From Apricaphanius iberus (taxonomy: Eukaryota; Chordata; Actinopteri; Cyprinodontiformes; Aphaniidae): a stretch of DNA of 64,000 nt. Every line of letters starts with the position of its first letter. Positions within the stretch are counted from its first letter, which is position 1. Location of the stretch: positions 876,001-940,000 of the forward strand of contig JAPXFQ010002454.1 of the NCBI GenBank assembly GCA_028564705.1. The letters run 5' to 3'. The position numbers and the translations under genes were made by a program. Shown piece by piece: positions 47,426-57,580 of the stretch. The notes under the pieces were generated by a model. It had not been told where the DNA came from and made no database searches. It saw only the letters and a program-made list of their open reading frames with translations.

Positions 47426-47702
47426 CTTATACTTTCCACTGAACTTTTTAATAATATGCTTGAATGCAACACTTTAAACAGTAAGCTTGTTTAGCGATAA
47501 CCTGTTGTGGCCTAACCTCCTTTTGGAGGATGTAGTTATTTTTTTCAAATAATACAAGTAATTTCAGCATAAATCCGGGTTGTCATAAGTTGCACTTATT
47601 TTTAAGAATTTGACTGAAGACATTAACGAAGCCAAGAATTTTTGTGATTAAAAGTATAACTGGTATTTGGTGGCTTTTTTCACCTTCGGCGGTTCAGTGG
47701 AT

Positions 47703-47895
47703 TGACTAGATCTAGTAATAAAAATTTATTTTTTTAAGTATGAAACAGGTTTGAGTGCTGGGAATGCTGTGAGACTTGTTCTAAAGTTAAATTCAGTTTT
47801 AAAAATCACAATATATAGCCTTCCTCATGGTATTGGAATATATCAAATTGTCACCTTTGTATCGTGATATTCTGTGACATGCAGCTGTATCCAGC
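47703..47895 (-). mobile_element. hAT-like miniature element, copy 2 (truncated, inverted)
   Basis: GACTAGATCTAGTAATAAAA (47704), TTAAATTCAGTTTTAAAAATC then ACAATATATAGCC, and ATCGTGATATTCTGTGACAT are the reverse complement of the interior of the element at 15940-16329. This copy stops at the TAGATCTAG point on its low-coordinate side and lacks the corresponding terminus. Confidence 0.65.
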
Positions 47896-48627
47896 CATAG
47901 TTAATCAGTGGAATTATTATTTTAGTCATTTGTTACCTCTTATTCGCAATGTTTTTGTCTTAGGAGGGAATGGGTTAAATTCCCTGTGAATCATTTCCTT
48001 GCTCTCACACCACAGAAGAAAAGTAACAAGTCATGAAGGCTGTTTAACTGTGACTGAGCAGAATTCACATCATGTCATTTTCTTTCCCCTCTGCTGTGAA
48101 TATTTACCATCCTTATCAAGTTTATTGCAGAGGTGCTGAATTTATTGCCTTATGCTGGACTTGGATATCTCTGTTTGCAGAGGCTTTTGTGTGGTATGAC
48201 TAAGTGAACACTTGCACATAAAACTGTAAATGTTGATTGGATAAGGCCAGAGCACAGTGGTGCTTGGTACATACTAGTGCTGATAAATGATGATGGCAGG
48301 GGAAGCTGTGACATGCATGCTTTGGTTCACTGTAGAAGAATCAATGCACGGATTGAAGGAGCGCCTGCCATCTCTTACTGTACCTCCGGAGATGTAATTA
48401 CTGAAGCCTGGTTTCTGCAGGGCATTAATCCAAGCCTCTCTGATCAGTGAGACCGGTTTGACTTGTCTGAACCTGCAGTTCAGACCAAATTTATCACTTT
48501 ATATTAAACCCTGCTGTTTTTCAGCTTCATTCTGACTCATGGCAATTGGTTCTTTCTCTGCTCCGTGTTACTGGTGAAGGTCCTTATTCCAGTGTAGCAA
48601 AAAATTACTCCTTTGCGTACATATATG
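47896..48627. other. Unique sequence
   Basis: Nothing recognised and no open frame over 60 codons. Confidence 0.5.
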
Positions 48628-48832
48628 CCCTTAAATGGTATGCCTTACCCATGGGATAAACTTTATCGACAACTTCACTGCTTTTGACAATGGTGAAGAC
48701 CAATTAAAGGTCGATGGGACTCATGAAAATGAGCCAGACTTCTTTGGGATGTTGACAGGACTGTGTGAAGGAAACTTAAGGGGAGTATTAACACACAGGC
48801 AGACGCTGAGCAACATCATCCAGAGCATTTAG
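48628..48832 (+). pseudogene. Probable CR1/L2-type LINE ORF fragment, SGNH-esterase C-terminal block
   Basis: The plus-strand frame reads HGINFIDNFTAFDNGEDQLK then VDGTHENEPDFFGML. The pattern (I/V)-x-F-(I/V)-DNF...F...L...DG-x-H-x-N-x-x-G-x-x-x-L is the last conserved block of SGNH-hydrolase (esterase) domains. CR1-like non-LTR elements are known to carry such a domain in ORF1. In active members the D and H of DG-x-H are catalytic, and both are kept here. Only this block remains (about 40 recognisable residues of a domain of about 180), with no upstream GDS block in frame, so it is a relic. Assignment is from motif shape only. Confidence 0.45.
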
Positions 48833-51800
48833 GAGATCTCAGTGAGTCTCTAATTAAAGAGTTGGCTGAAGTTTGCACAAAGACACTCAGTCAAATTGAT
48901 AAATTAGTAAACTAGTTACTGCAGTTGAGACAGACTTGGACCAAAACCAGTCATCTTCAGCAGTCTGTGGCATCTTTAGATGCATCATAGCTTCCTCAGA
49001 CAATCTGCTATAAAAATCCTTAACTTTCTCAAGAGTCTGCAAGAACTTTTTACCTCTTCGTTTTAAAAACAAATCAATAATTCTTATCACCTTGTACAAG
49101 CTACATTTTATGCTTCTCATGTACCTAAAGATTTTATTTGTTGTGAATTAAAGCCCAAACTGAGATGTGCAGCTACAGTAGATCCTCAGATTTTAAATTA
49201 GCCTTATTTATAACACGGTCACAAATAATTGCTCAGAGAAATAAATATTAGCTAATGAGGTAAATGCAGCGCATTCCTGCTCTACATGCCAGTAATGTTA
49301 TATGTGATGTTTGTTGTTTAAAGCAGGAGAAAGTGTCATTTTTTTGGAGGGATGTTGGCATGCAACTAAGTTGTTTCATTGCCCATATGATGTTGTAGTC
49401 AGATACAAGTGCTTTACTTAAAATTTGTGTAGTTGGAATGGAATTTTTCTTTTTTCTTTTTAACCACTCTAGATGCACTTCTCAACATTTGTTTTGCAAA
49501 AACTAGAGATGCATGGTAGACTTAAGTCTTTGCTTTATAGAGGTCATCATTTCAACATTTGTGTTTTCCTGGTACTGTGCAGCACTGCTTGAGAAATGTT
49601 TATATTTTATAATTTAGATCTTTCACTGGACGGACCCGATCTTTACTTGTGGACTTTGCAGATTCGGTCACCTTCAAAGAAATGTTCCTTTTGTTAATTC
49701 CAAAGATCGGCTTGTTTGAGTACTGCTAGATTTAATTTCCTGCATTAAAGGGAATTTTATTCTCAGATAATTCAGACTTTTTGCCAATAAATTTTTAGGA
49801 ATAAACAGTTTTTTCTCGATTTATGTCCCAAATATAAATCCAAAAACCATTCATCAATATTTGCAGGGTCCTGAGGGCTTAGTGCCTATGGCCAGTAGAA
49901 AATGGGAACCAGGCTGGCTGAACCTAGAACAGATGCCTAAAACATAACCTAAGATGACTATACTCTTTCAGCATAATTAAAAAACAAGAATTGTTAAAAT
50001 CCTTCTTAAAGTTTGTCTTTAAATGTGTTTGAAGACAGGTTTTTAACATTTAGAACAATTAGAACAATATATCAAACTTTTATTTGAATTTTATGTACAA
50101 TGTACATATTTTATCTTAGTGAGTATGGCCTAGTAACATGGAGCAAATTTTGACCCTTTGTGTTTTAATACACACTGTAATACCAAAATGTGTTTAATAG
50201 ATTAGCCTCTATTATAGTATATATTAGAGTCCGTGTGAATAAATCACAAATTAGGTAAAAATAAAAAAAACTAACTACAACCAGTTATAATTCATATACG
50301 GTACTAGCTGAGTCGTATTTACATTGTCAAGGTTTAACCGTGTTCCACCAGGGATCTGTAATATCAAATACAACATCTGCTGCTGGCCATTCAGCATTTA
50401 TTAGAGCTCAAAAAGGCAGCTGAAAAGAAAGAGATTAACCTATCGGTGTAGCTGGGACACTTATTCAGACAAGTGAACCATTGCCCAATTTTTGAATATT
50501 TTTTATGTAAAGTTTTCTCTTCCTGTGCTCTCTAAGGTTTTTAAGCTGTTAGGAGCTGTTAACAATAAGTTAAACCTCAGAGAAGTAGTTTATTTAGCTT
50601 TAGCAAAATGCAGGGAAGAAACTAGAGTAGAGCTGCGTCAGCAGTGCAGCCATAAGAAAAGAAGAGAGAAACTCTGTTTTATCTGTGCTCTCATACATAA
50701 AGCATGGTGGGATTCAGACAAGCGTGAAGCAGCTACACACTGGTGCATGGTGAAGTCACAGTCAGGATTTTGCAGCAGAATACTTATGTTTATTTCACTT
50801 TGATTCAAATGTAGGTAACTACACTATGTCAAAAGGTCTATATTGTTCGACTGTAATATTAGTTTTTGGGTTTTGTATTTTAATCGGGATGAGTCTGGGC
50901 TCCCTTTTGGAAGCATTTCCCTACCTGCGGTGCGCGCTTCATCACTTTGACTTCCCCTTTTTATCCAGAGTACAGTTTATTCTGCTCGCTGTCCCCCTTT
51001 TCATGGGTCTGATCAGTATTCAGCAGGTAGAGGAGAAAGTGTCATAGGCTTCCTCAAAGCCCAGTGGGGTTAAAAGACTGACACGAGTGGCTCATTTCCA
51101 CTGAACTAATATGTGGACATTTTGACCATGTCACACCTTCCCTGCTTATAATTTGAATTTAAATGCATTTATGGGAGTAAAGTTACATCCATGTGTCATT
51201 TATGTGTGCATATTTGACCTTTAAAACATTTATTGTGTGCTGCATCTAGTTACTGATGCCTCTGCAGTACAAAGAGACAGCAGGACATATCAATGTCCTT
51301 CCTCAGCAAATGCAAACACTACTAGTGTAATCAGAGTTAGCTAGTGTTGGTTTTCAAACAGTCTGTCCAGTGGCCCTTCTTTTCTCATTGCTACAGAAAA
51401 AAAGCACCTATCTTTCCAGAATGACAACGGCAATAATTAAATGAATTAATAAGTCAAAACAACTCTATCCACTGTAAATGGTCCTTTCTAATCATTGGTT
51501 TACCCCCCCACACCAGGATCTTATGTTTTATGTGTTTTTAATTCCTTCTCAGTTTTGAAAGTTTTTTCAGTCTCCATATTCTGGGCTGAGCAGTACCCAA
51601 GGCTGTGAATTCAGTTAATCCTTTCTAGACTAAAGCCACTAAGAAATGTCAGACTTTGAAAAAAGTTAGAAAATACTACTCAAACTTTTTCTTATAGTTC
51701 TTTTTACGCCAATGCATATTTTGTATAATTTCATTATTCTAAACAACTAGGTTAAATCTTAAAATCAAATGTTATTCAATTGCGTTTCCATTTTTTCTAT

Positions 51801-53202
51801 TTACTAAGGTAAACTGTTTGTAGCAGTCATTGACCGGCTACTGGCATCAAGGTATATTAAAGTCTTTAAGTTACGGTTTTAAAAGCTTTAGGTCATAATG
51901 TTGTTCAAGGTTTAGCATTTCCCTCTCTGTTGCTGCACACATACTGTCAGCTGGCTGAAAGAAGGTTAATCTGTTCTCCTCAAACTTACTGAAAAGACTA
52001 ATTTGGCTGTTTAGAAATATTCCAGAACCTAAAAAAGCAAAGATTATTACAGATGGAAACCCATTCTTATTACCATGGTGATGTTGTCATAAATACAGTT
52101 TGCCAACTATAAACTAGCTGGTAAGCTGCTCTCAATAAATGTAGTAAGATCATTTACACATTTATATTGAACATTTTAAGTTAATTCTCTGATGTAATTT
52201 AACTTGTGAAACTAATAGCTGAAATTAAATCGTTTGGTTTCACTTGCGTTTAAAAAAAAAATTTGTAATGAGGTATTTTATAAAAAAAAAAAACACCTTT
52301 AAATCCAGATATATCTCTTAAAGTAAGAAAATTTATTATCACAGACTATCACAGAAGAAACAGTTTGACGTCTGAAACTCTTGATGACTATTTCCCAGAT
52401 TTTCCCCTGAAGTGTTTCTCTAAACATGGCCACTACTTGTCGGGAAAAAGAAAACACTCTTGTTCTTCTTGGCTAGGAATTAAGCTCAAGCCTCTTCGAT
52501 AATCAGAGGACAAACCCATTTTATTTTATATTGGCTGATACTAAACCTATAGCCATCACATTTACATTTACATTACATTACTGCATATTTATTCATGGCT
52601 TACTGTCAGAGTGCGGCCTGAGGGGAATGACGAATGAAGCTAATGCATTTTGCCAAGAGTTGGATGTGGGAGTAGGATCAATAGGATCTTCAGCCCTTTT
52701 CACTTTGTGCTAACAAAGCTGGATGTAAAATGTGACCATATAGACCAAAGTCAAGTAGCTGTTTAGAGGGCTAATGGATTTCTGTTAGTCTCTTGCAGGA
52801 AAGCATACACCCCTCTTGTGTTACATAGTTTGAACCAAAAGGTTCAATGTCAGTGTCCTGCTACATGAGTAAAGGGTAACACCATGCATGAATGGTGTTA
52901 TTGCTCAGGCAGGCATGCAGCTTTTCTCCCGTCTCACAGGACATGCAGGGCTTCACATTCGACAGGCGCCTTCGCTGTCCATTTTAAAACCGGTCTAAAA
53001 CGTATATTTATTTCAACCCAACTGAGACTTTATCCCCTACGGTATTATTGTAGTTCTTGGTTGTAATGCTATGCATTTATTTCATAAAAACACCTAGAAA
53101 AAAATGCCAAGCATTTTTAGTCACCTTTTCATTTGTAAGACATCGTTTAACTCTTTAGCACGTTAGGCCCCTGTTCTAAACTGATGCAATTCTTGCAGAT
53201 TT
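48833..53202. other. Unique sequence, nothing recognised
   Basis: Frames at 48887-49120 and 49248-49478 (minus) and 50492-50803 and 50826-51047 (plus) lack motifs. The last (73 codons) is hydrophobic. A lone GVPQGS-like scrap near 50342 was not enough to call another LINE. A-runs occur at 52251-52290. Confidence 0.45.
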
Positions 53203-53351
53203 GAATGGAAAATATAGCTATTTGGCTATTAAAAGTTAAGGGACTGCTTATGGCAGTCAATAAGATTAGTAATTTATGGAAAACTATTATTTTTCGGTGA
53301 ACCACCTATTTCTATGAATTATTAATAGCCAAATACGTATATTTATCAGTC
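53203..53351. mobile_element. Candidate small MITE with 23-bp inverted termini
   Basis: The left arm at 53210-53232 (AAATATAGCTATTTGGC...) and right arm at 53322-53344 (...GCCAAATACGTATATTT) are reverse complements at 21 of 23 positions, the difference being GC against CG near the outer end. Weaker similarity continues outward for about 7 bases and inward past the arms. The interior (about 90 bp) is AT-rich and non-coding. I do not recognise the family and see no certain target duplication. Confidence 0.6.
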
Positions 53352-53474
53352 TCTAATATAGTCTAGTCTGCCCAGCTAGGGCCGAGGGGAAAACATGAAG
53401 GAATGAGTTCTTGGCATGTATTTGAACATAAACCTTGCCAAATGTATGTGTGCAAAATAAATAACAGTGACTTT

Positions 53475-54860
53475 ACACAATACAAAAGTTTATTTACAAA
53501 AGGAAAAATAACATTTTTAATCACCAAGCTAGAAAAAGAACACTCTACTTATTAAAATGAATGAATAGTTAAAAATAAAAGAACAGAAAGAGATGAATAT
53601 GAATTCCAATGTTCTGCTTTTGGAGGAATCTGGATGCTTTAAAAATGAAAGCTAAATTAGTTTACCAATTGTAATTAGTTTAACTAATTAGCACAACTGA
53701 TTTATGTGTAACCCAATAAACAATGTAAGGAAAATTAACATTCTTTGGATCAAGAAATGTTCGTTTCAAAATTATCTGTATAAGCGTAATAAATCTTGGG
53801 GGAATTACTTAATCCATGGATTGATCACTGCAGTAAACTATTTAATTCCAGTATTTTGATGAAAAAGGAGTTCCACTTCTCTGGAATGATATTTATTTGA
53901 AAACCTGATTGTGTATTCATTGTGGGTGACTTGGGCCTGAACACGTGAGTTAATCTCAGTTTTAGCTCCCTGTAACATAAGTTGGCATTTGAAGTAGCTT
54001 AAATACATTTATTCAACATTAAAACAAAGAAAGGAAAACTCCTGTTTGATTGAGTAGCTCAAATCGCAGGATTTAAAACCACTCTTTGTCGGGAAAGTCT
54101 TTTAAAGACACTGATTAAAGTTTCAGGCTGAGGCCTGATTTACCCAAATATAGCAGAATGAAAACTTATACAAGTTAACAATAGAAAGGAAACAGCTTTA
54201 AAATGAATTATCCTAACTAATTTGCCTCTGCCCAAACAGACCTTATGAATGATTAAGCTCCAAGCTGCTCCATGGTTGATGAAGGGGTTCTCCAAAGGCC
54301 ATTAGCCACCAGGCTAACAAATAATTGCTAATTTGATAAGCTGCAGGGCAGTCCTGGGAACTCCTGGCTTTGGTCGCCGGCTCCCTCTGGCTGGCTGCGT
54401 AGCCCCGACGTTCACCTTTGGAGAGTATCTTTTCTGGAGCTTTCCAGTACAGCAATCACCTCCTATCGGGTCTGTGGCAGCGGCTAGATGCAGATTCTGG
54501 CTGGGTTAGGCCCCTCACCACGTGTGGCTCTCGCTCTGTTTCTCAGCGGTCGGCAGTCTGCAACTCGGGGAACCTTCCATCGGGCTTTGAGGATCACGCA
54601 ATGTTTTTTTTTATCAATGTGTAGGATTCACCTGGTGTGGTCTTTGTGTTCCTTGAAGCGAGTTTCTCCAGAAACCTGGCACCTTCCGTTGCCAACGAGG
54701 GGAGGTAGCTCTCCTTTGGAGCAAGTCCGGCCACTGACTTGCGTGAGGAAGGGGGAGCGGCTGCCTGCTGGCTGTTATATATAGACTCTGCCCCCCCGCC
54801 CACTTCCTGCGGAGCTAGAGTGCAGATTAGCGCCACCCGATGGCTGTGTGTGACCCAACA
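53475..54860 (-). other. LTR-like or non-coding transcription unit on the minus strand
   Basis: On the minus strand this block begins TGTTGGGTCACAC (54860), then has an ETS-like GCAGGAAGTG, a GC box and a TATA box (separate entry), a GC-rich leader of about 500 bp, an AT-rich body, and AATAAA (53494-53489) near its end. A GT donor context (ACACCAG/GTGAATCC near 54631) and an acceptor context (GCTGCCACAG near 54478) occur in the leader. Promoter and poly(A) signal about 1.3 kb apart, with a TG-type start, would suit a long solo LTR, but I find no second LTR, primer-binding site, gag or pol. A non-coding RNA gene is the alternative. Three frames of 68-98 codons on both strands in the GC-rich part have no motif. 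Confidence 0.3.
54775..54803 (-). promoter_or_regulatory. Core promoter: GC box plus TATA box
   Basis: Read on the minus strand, GTGGGCGGGGGGG (54803-54791, an Sp1-type GC box) is followed after 7 bases by TATATATAA (54783-54775). Transcription would start about 30 bp further, near 54750, and run toward lower coordinates through a GC-rich leader. This is the only place in the window with this textbook arrangement. TATA-like words also arise from (TA)n decay, so activity needs transcript evidence. Confidence 0.45.
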
Positions 54861-55562
54861 CAATGGTTTTATTGCACATCAGTCACTAACATCCTGAAAC
54901 AAATGGACAGTATTTCTGAATGTTGACTGTTTTCAAATAGATTCTAAGCCTTCGGTCAATTCGATCTGGGATGTTCATGGAGGATTAGTTTTGTTAGCTG
55001 TACACATAACTAAAGTAAATATAATAAAGCCGCTTTTACATACCGGTTTATTTGAGCGTTTTCTTGGTTTATCCTTCTCTGGCTGCTTTGTTTTTAATTG
55101 CTCAGCAACAAACACAAATATACCTTGTCCAGCAAGTGTGTGAAGGAACTCCTTTCTTGTAATCTTTGTTTCACAGGGACAGTAAATCTTGCTGCACATA
55201 AAGCTTGTGATTAAATTGTCTGTTGTCACCAAGGAGAGTGAAGTTAAATAACATAAAATGGAGGACAAAAACTAAAAGCTTTATTTTAATACAGTTTATC
55301 TTAAAAAACAACAAGGAAGCAATTCACACACAGTTAAAATACTTTTCATTTATTTTTGCTTTTATCTTTATGACTGCTTGGTCTTTTTATAAGACCTTGT
55401 ACATGATCTGGAGAATCTAGGATACCTTATGCATGAACCATAATGTTTGACTATAACAAGAAACCAGCAGTGCTTAGATTTATTTTCTTAAAGAAATAAA
55501 ATAATTGAATTACTAAATATTTTTCTATATTAATCATTGAAGGGACCATACATAAGTTTAAC

Positions 55563-55565
<3 letters not shown>
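54861..55565. other. Unique AT-rich sequence
   Basis: A 97-codon minus frame (54975-55268) has no motif. Nothing else seen. Confidence 0.5.

Positions 55566-55621
<56 letters not shown>
55566..55621. repeat. (AT)n microsatellite, about 27 units
   Basis: Uninterrupted AT dinucleotides, the longest simple repeat in the window. Confidence 0.98.
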
Positions 55622-55624
<3 letters not shown>

Positions 55625-57310
55625 GGTTGGGATATTTGACAGGAAGTCTGTAAACCTGTATTGACCTTTTGAAAGACTATTTTTCTGCCTAAGCTTTAGG
55701 CTTCTCTCAGGGAATTTCTAAGGCCATGCATACATTATCATCTGTCGGTGATTTATTTCCCCCCTCAGGAAAGATAAAATGTCCTACAGTGGGGATCCTC
55801 TCTGTGAGAGAATGTCTTTATGTCTTAAGGTTTCCTCAGTCTTTTAGTCATCTTCTGGCCTTTAAAACTGCAAATAACCCCAAAAATGTGGATGCTAGCA
55901 CATATTCTCGCCTCGTTTTCGGGCCATATGTCCATGCTCTGGCACCTGTGATTAGGTGGACTATGCCAGCAGGAACAGAGCTCAGGCTGAGGGGTAAAGA
56001 CAAATTGTGTGGAAGCAGGTATTTATTTAGCATCCTTAATAGCACACTCAGGGACTACATGTCTTCACCGGAGGCATTTACTAACAGCCCCCAAGGTGAA
56101 TTTTGACGTGTATGAGACCTGTTTAACTTGCATAATTATCAAATCCTGAACTTGTTCGTGTATTTTCTTTGACAGGTGTGACAAGTATTTAAAAAGTACA
56201 TCTATTGGAGGATTTTTCTCTTCTACCAGTGATTAGCTTTTGAAAGCTCACAGTTGTTTGGAAAGCACTGTTCTGGCTTCTTCCATAAAAAAATTTCTTG
56301 CAGTGGCAGCACTTTGTCTACTCACCCGCAGCCCATTAAATATGTCTTTAGGCTATTAAAGATACCTTTGACCAACTTATCCTACTTTACAACAAAACAA
56401 GGTCTCAAAGGCACAATTTAATTTAGCCTCCTCTGCAGTTTTTGGTCATCCTTTCACTAAATTACTTGAAGTGTCCATAAATTAGATGGGTAAGACGTCC
56501 TCCATGTTCTTCCAAATGGTGCATCTGCATACTGTTTGAACATGCATCTCTAAGTCATTCATAAGTGGATGTTAAATCAGCTGCTGTCTTCTGAGGATAT
56601 TTATCTCTAATATCCATGCATGTGTAAACAGCTCAATTTCTAAACCTCACTGCATATTAGCTGAACAAATAAAAAACTGTTTGACATTACTGTGTTGCCG
56701 TACTTTGTCCTATGCAATTTCATATTTATATGATACTACTTTCTTTTCTCAGTGTTTTTTTTCTTTTATTTTGCTGGTTTTTATGCTGCATTTGATAGTT
56801 CTTGTCTTTCATTTTTACAAAATGGGAAATGTCCGGGACCACAGAACTCCCCCTAGTGGTGGCTGAAGTTAACAATGTGGTAACTTTCCAGAAGGAGTAG
56901 ATAATTTCTATAAAAAAGACTAACAAAGTATTTGTTTAGTTGAACTGTGAATAACAAAATAAATTAAATCTGAATCTCTAGTTTTTCTTTTAGCCCTTGG
57001 GTGTTACATTAACTAAGAAGAGTAACCGATAAAACTCCAATGACATGTAGCTTCAGATGTTGTAACGACTTTATTTTTTGTTATGTGGCACACTCTTGGG
57101 AGATGTGTATTGTTGCTAGTTTATTCAGCAGTTTTCAGTATAGTCTTAGGGTGGATGCCAGGGTTAATATTTGCAATTAGTACTACGGCTTCAGTGTGTA
57201 GCAAATTTATCATTATTCCAATTTCAATTTGAGCAATGAAGGGACGATCAAATATAACAAATATGTACACAGCATGCATATTGATGAGATCTGCCTGCTT
57301 GAACTGCTTT
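55622..57310. other. Unique sequence including a 126-codon frame
   Basis: 55726-56106 is open on the plus strand with fairly even base composition but no recognised domain. The antisense strand is also open for 65 codons (55848-56045), which argues for composition rather than coding. It could be conserved non-coding DNA. Confidence 0.4.
56846..56859 (-). promoter_or_regulatory. CTCF-like motif (12 of 14)
   Basis: Minus strand CCACTAGGGGGAGT fits CCASYAGRKGGCRS except at positions 12 and 14. It keeps the strong CCACTAGGGGG core. Confidence 0.3.
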
Positions 57311-57580
57311 TACACTGTAAATTCTAACAGTTAAGTTTACTTGAAAATATTAAGGAAACCGATTACCTTAAAGAAAGTAAGTAAAAAAACTTAATTGTGG
57401 CAAATATTGTGAAGTCATTATATTTGAGTTAGCTGTACTTTTATTGAAGTTGAGACTACTTAATATATCTCAGTATAGTTAAATTAAGATATTCTGCCAA
57501 AATAAGTGACCATTACTTGAAATGTGGTATACACTTAACACTTAAATTATCTTAGTGTCATGCACTTAAACAAAGTTGAC
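57311..57580. repeat. Interspersed repeat, ACTGTAAATTCTAACAGTTAAG type
   Basis: TACACTGTAAATTCTAACAG, TTAAGTTTACTTGAAAATAT, TTAAGGAAACCGATTACCTT and AAGTAAGTAAAAAAACTTAA follow a teleost MITE-like repeat built from ACTTAA/TTAAGT words. Self-complementary words make it weakly palindromic. The right boundary is uncertain and no coding is seen. Confidence 0.5.

Noticed and set aside
50338..50362. VFHQGSV-like sequence resembling the GVPQGSV motif of reverse transcriptases
   Set aside because: Isolated 7-residue match with no other RT block before or after it.
54418..54863. Three overlapping frames (68-98 codons) in the GC-rich block
   Set aside because: They occur on both strands where GC content lowers stop frequency, and no domain or conserved motif is seen.
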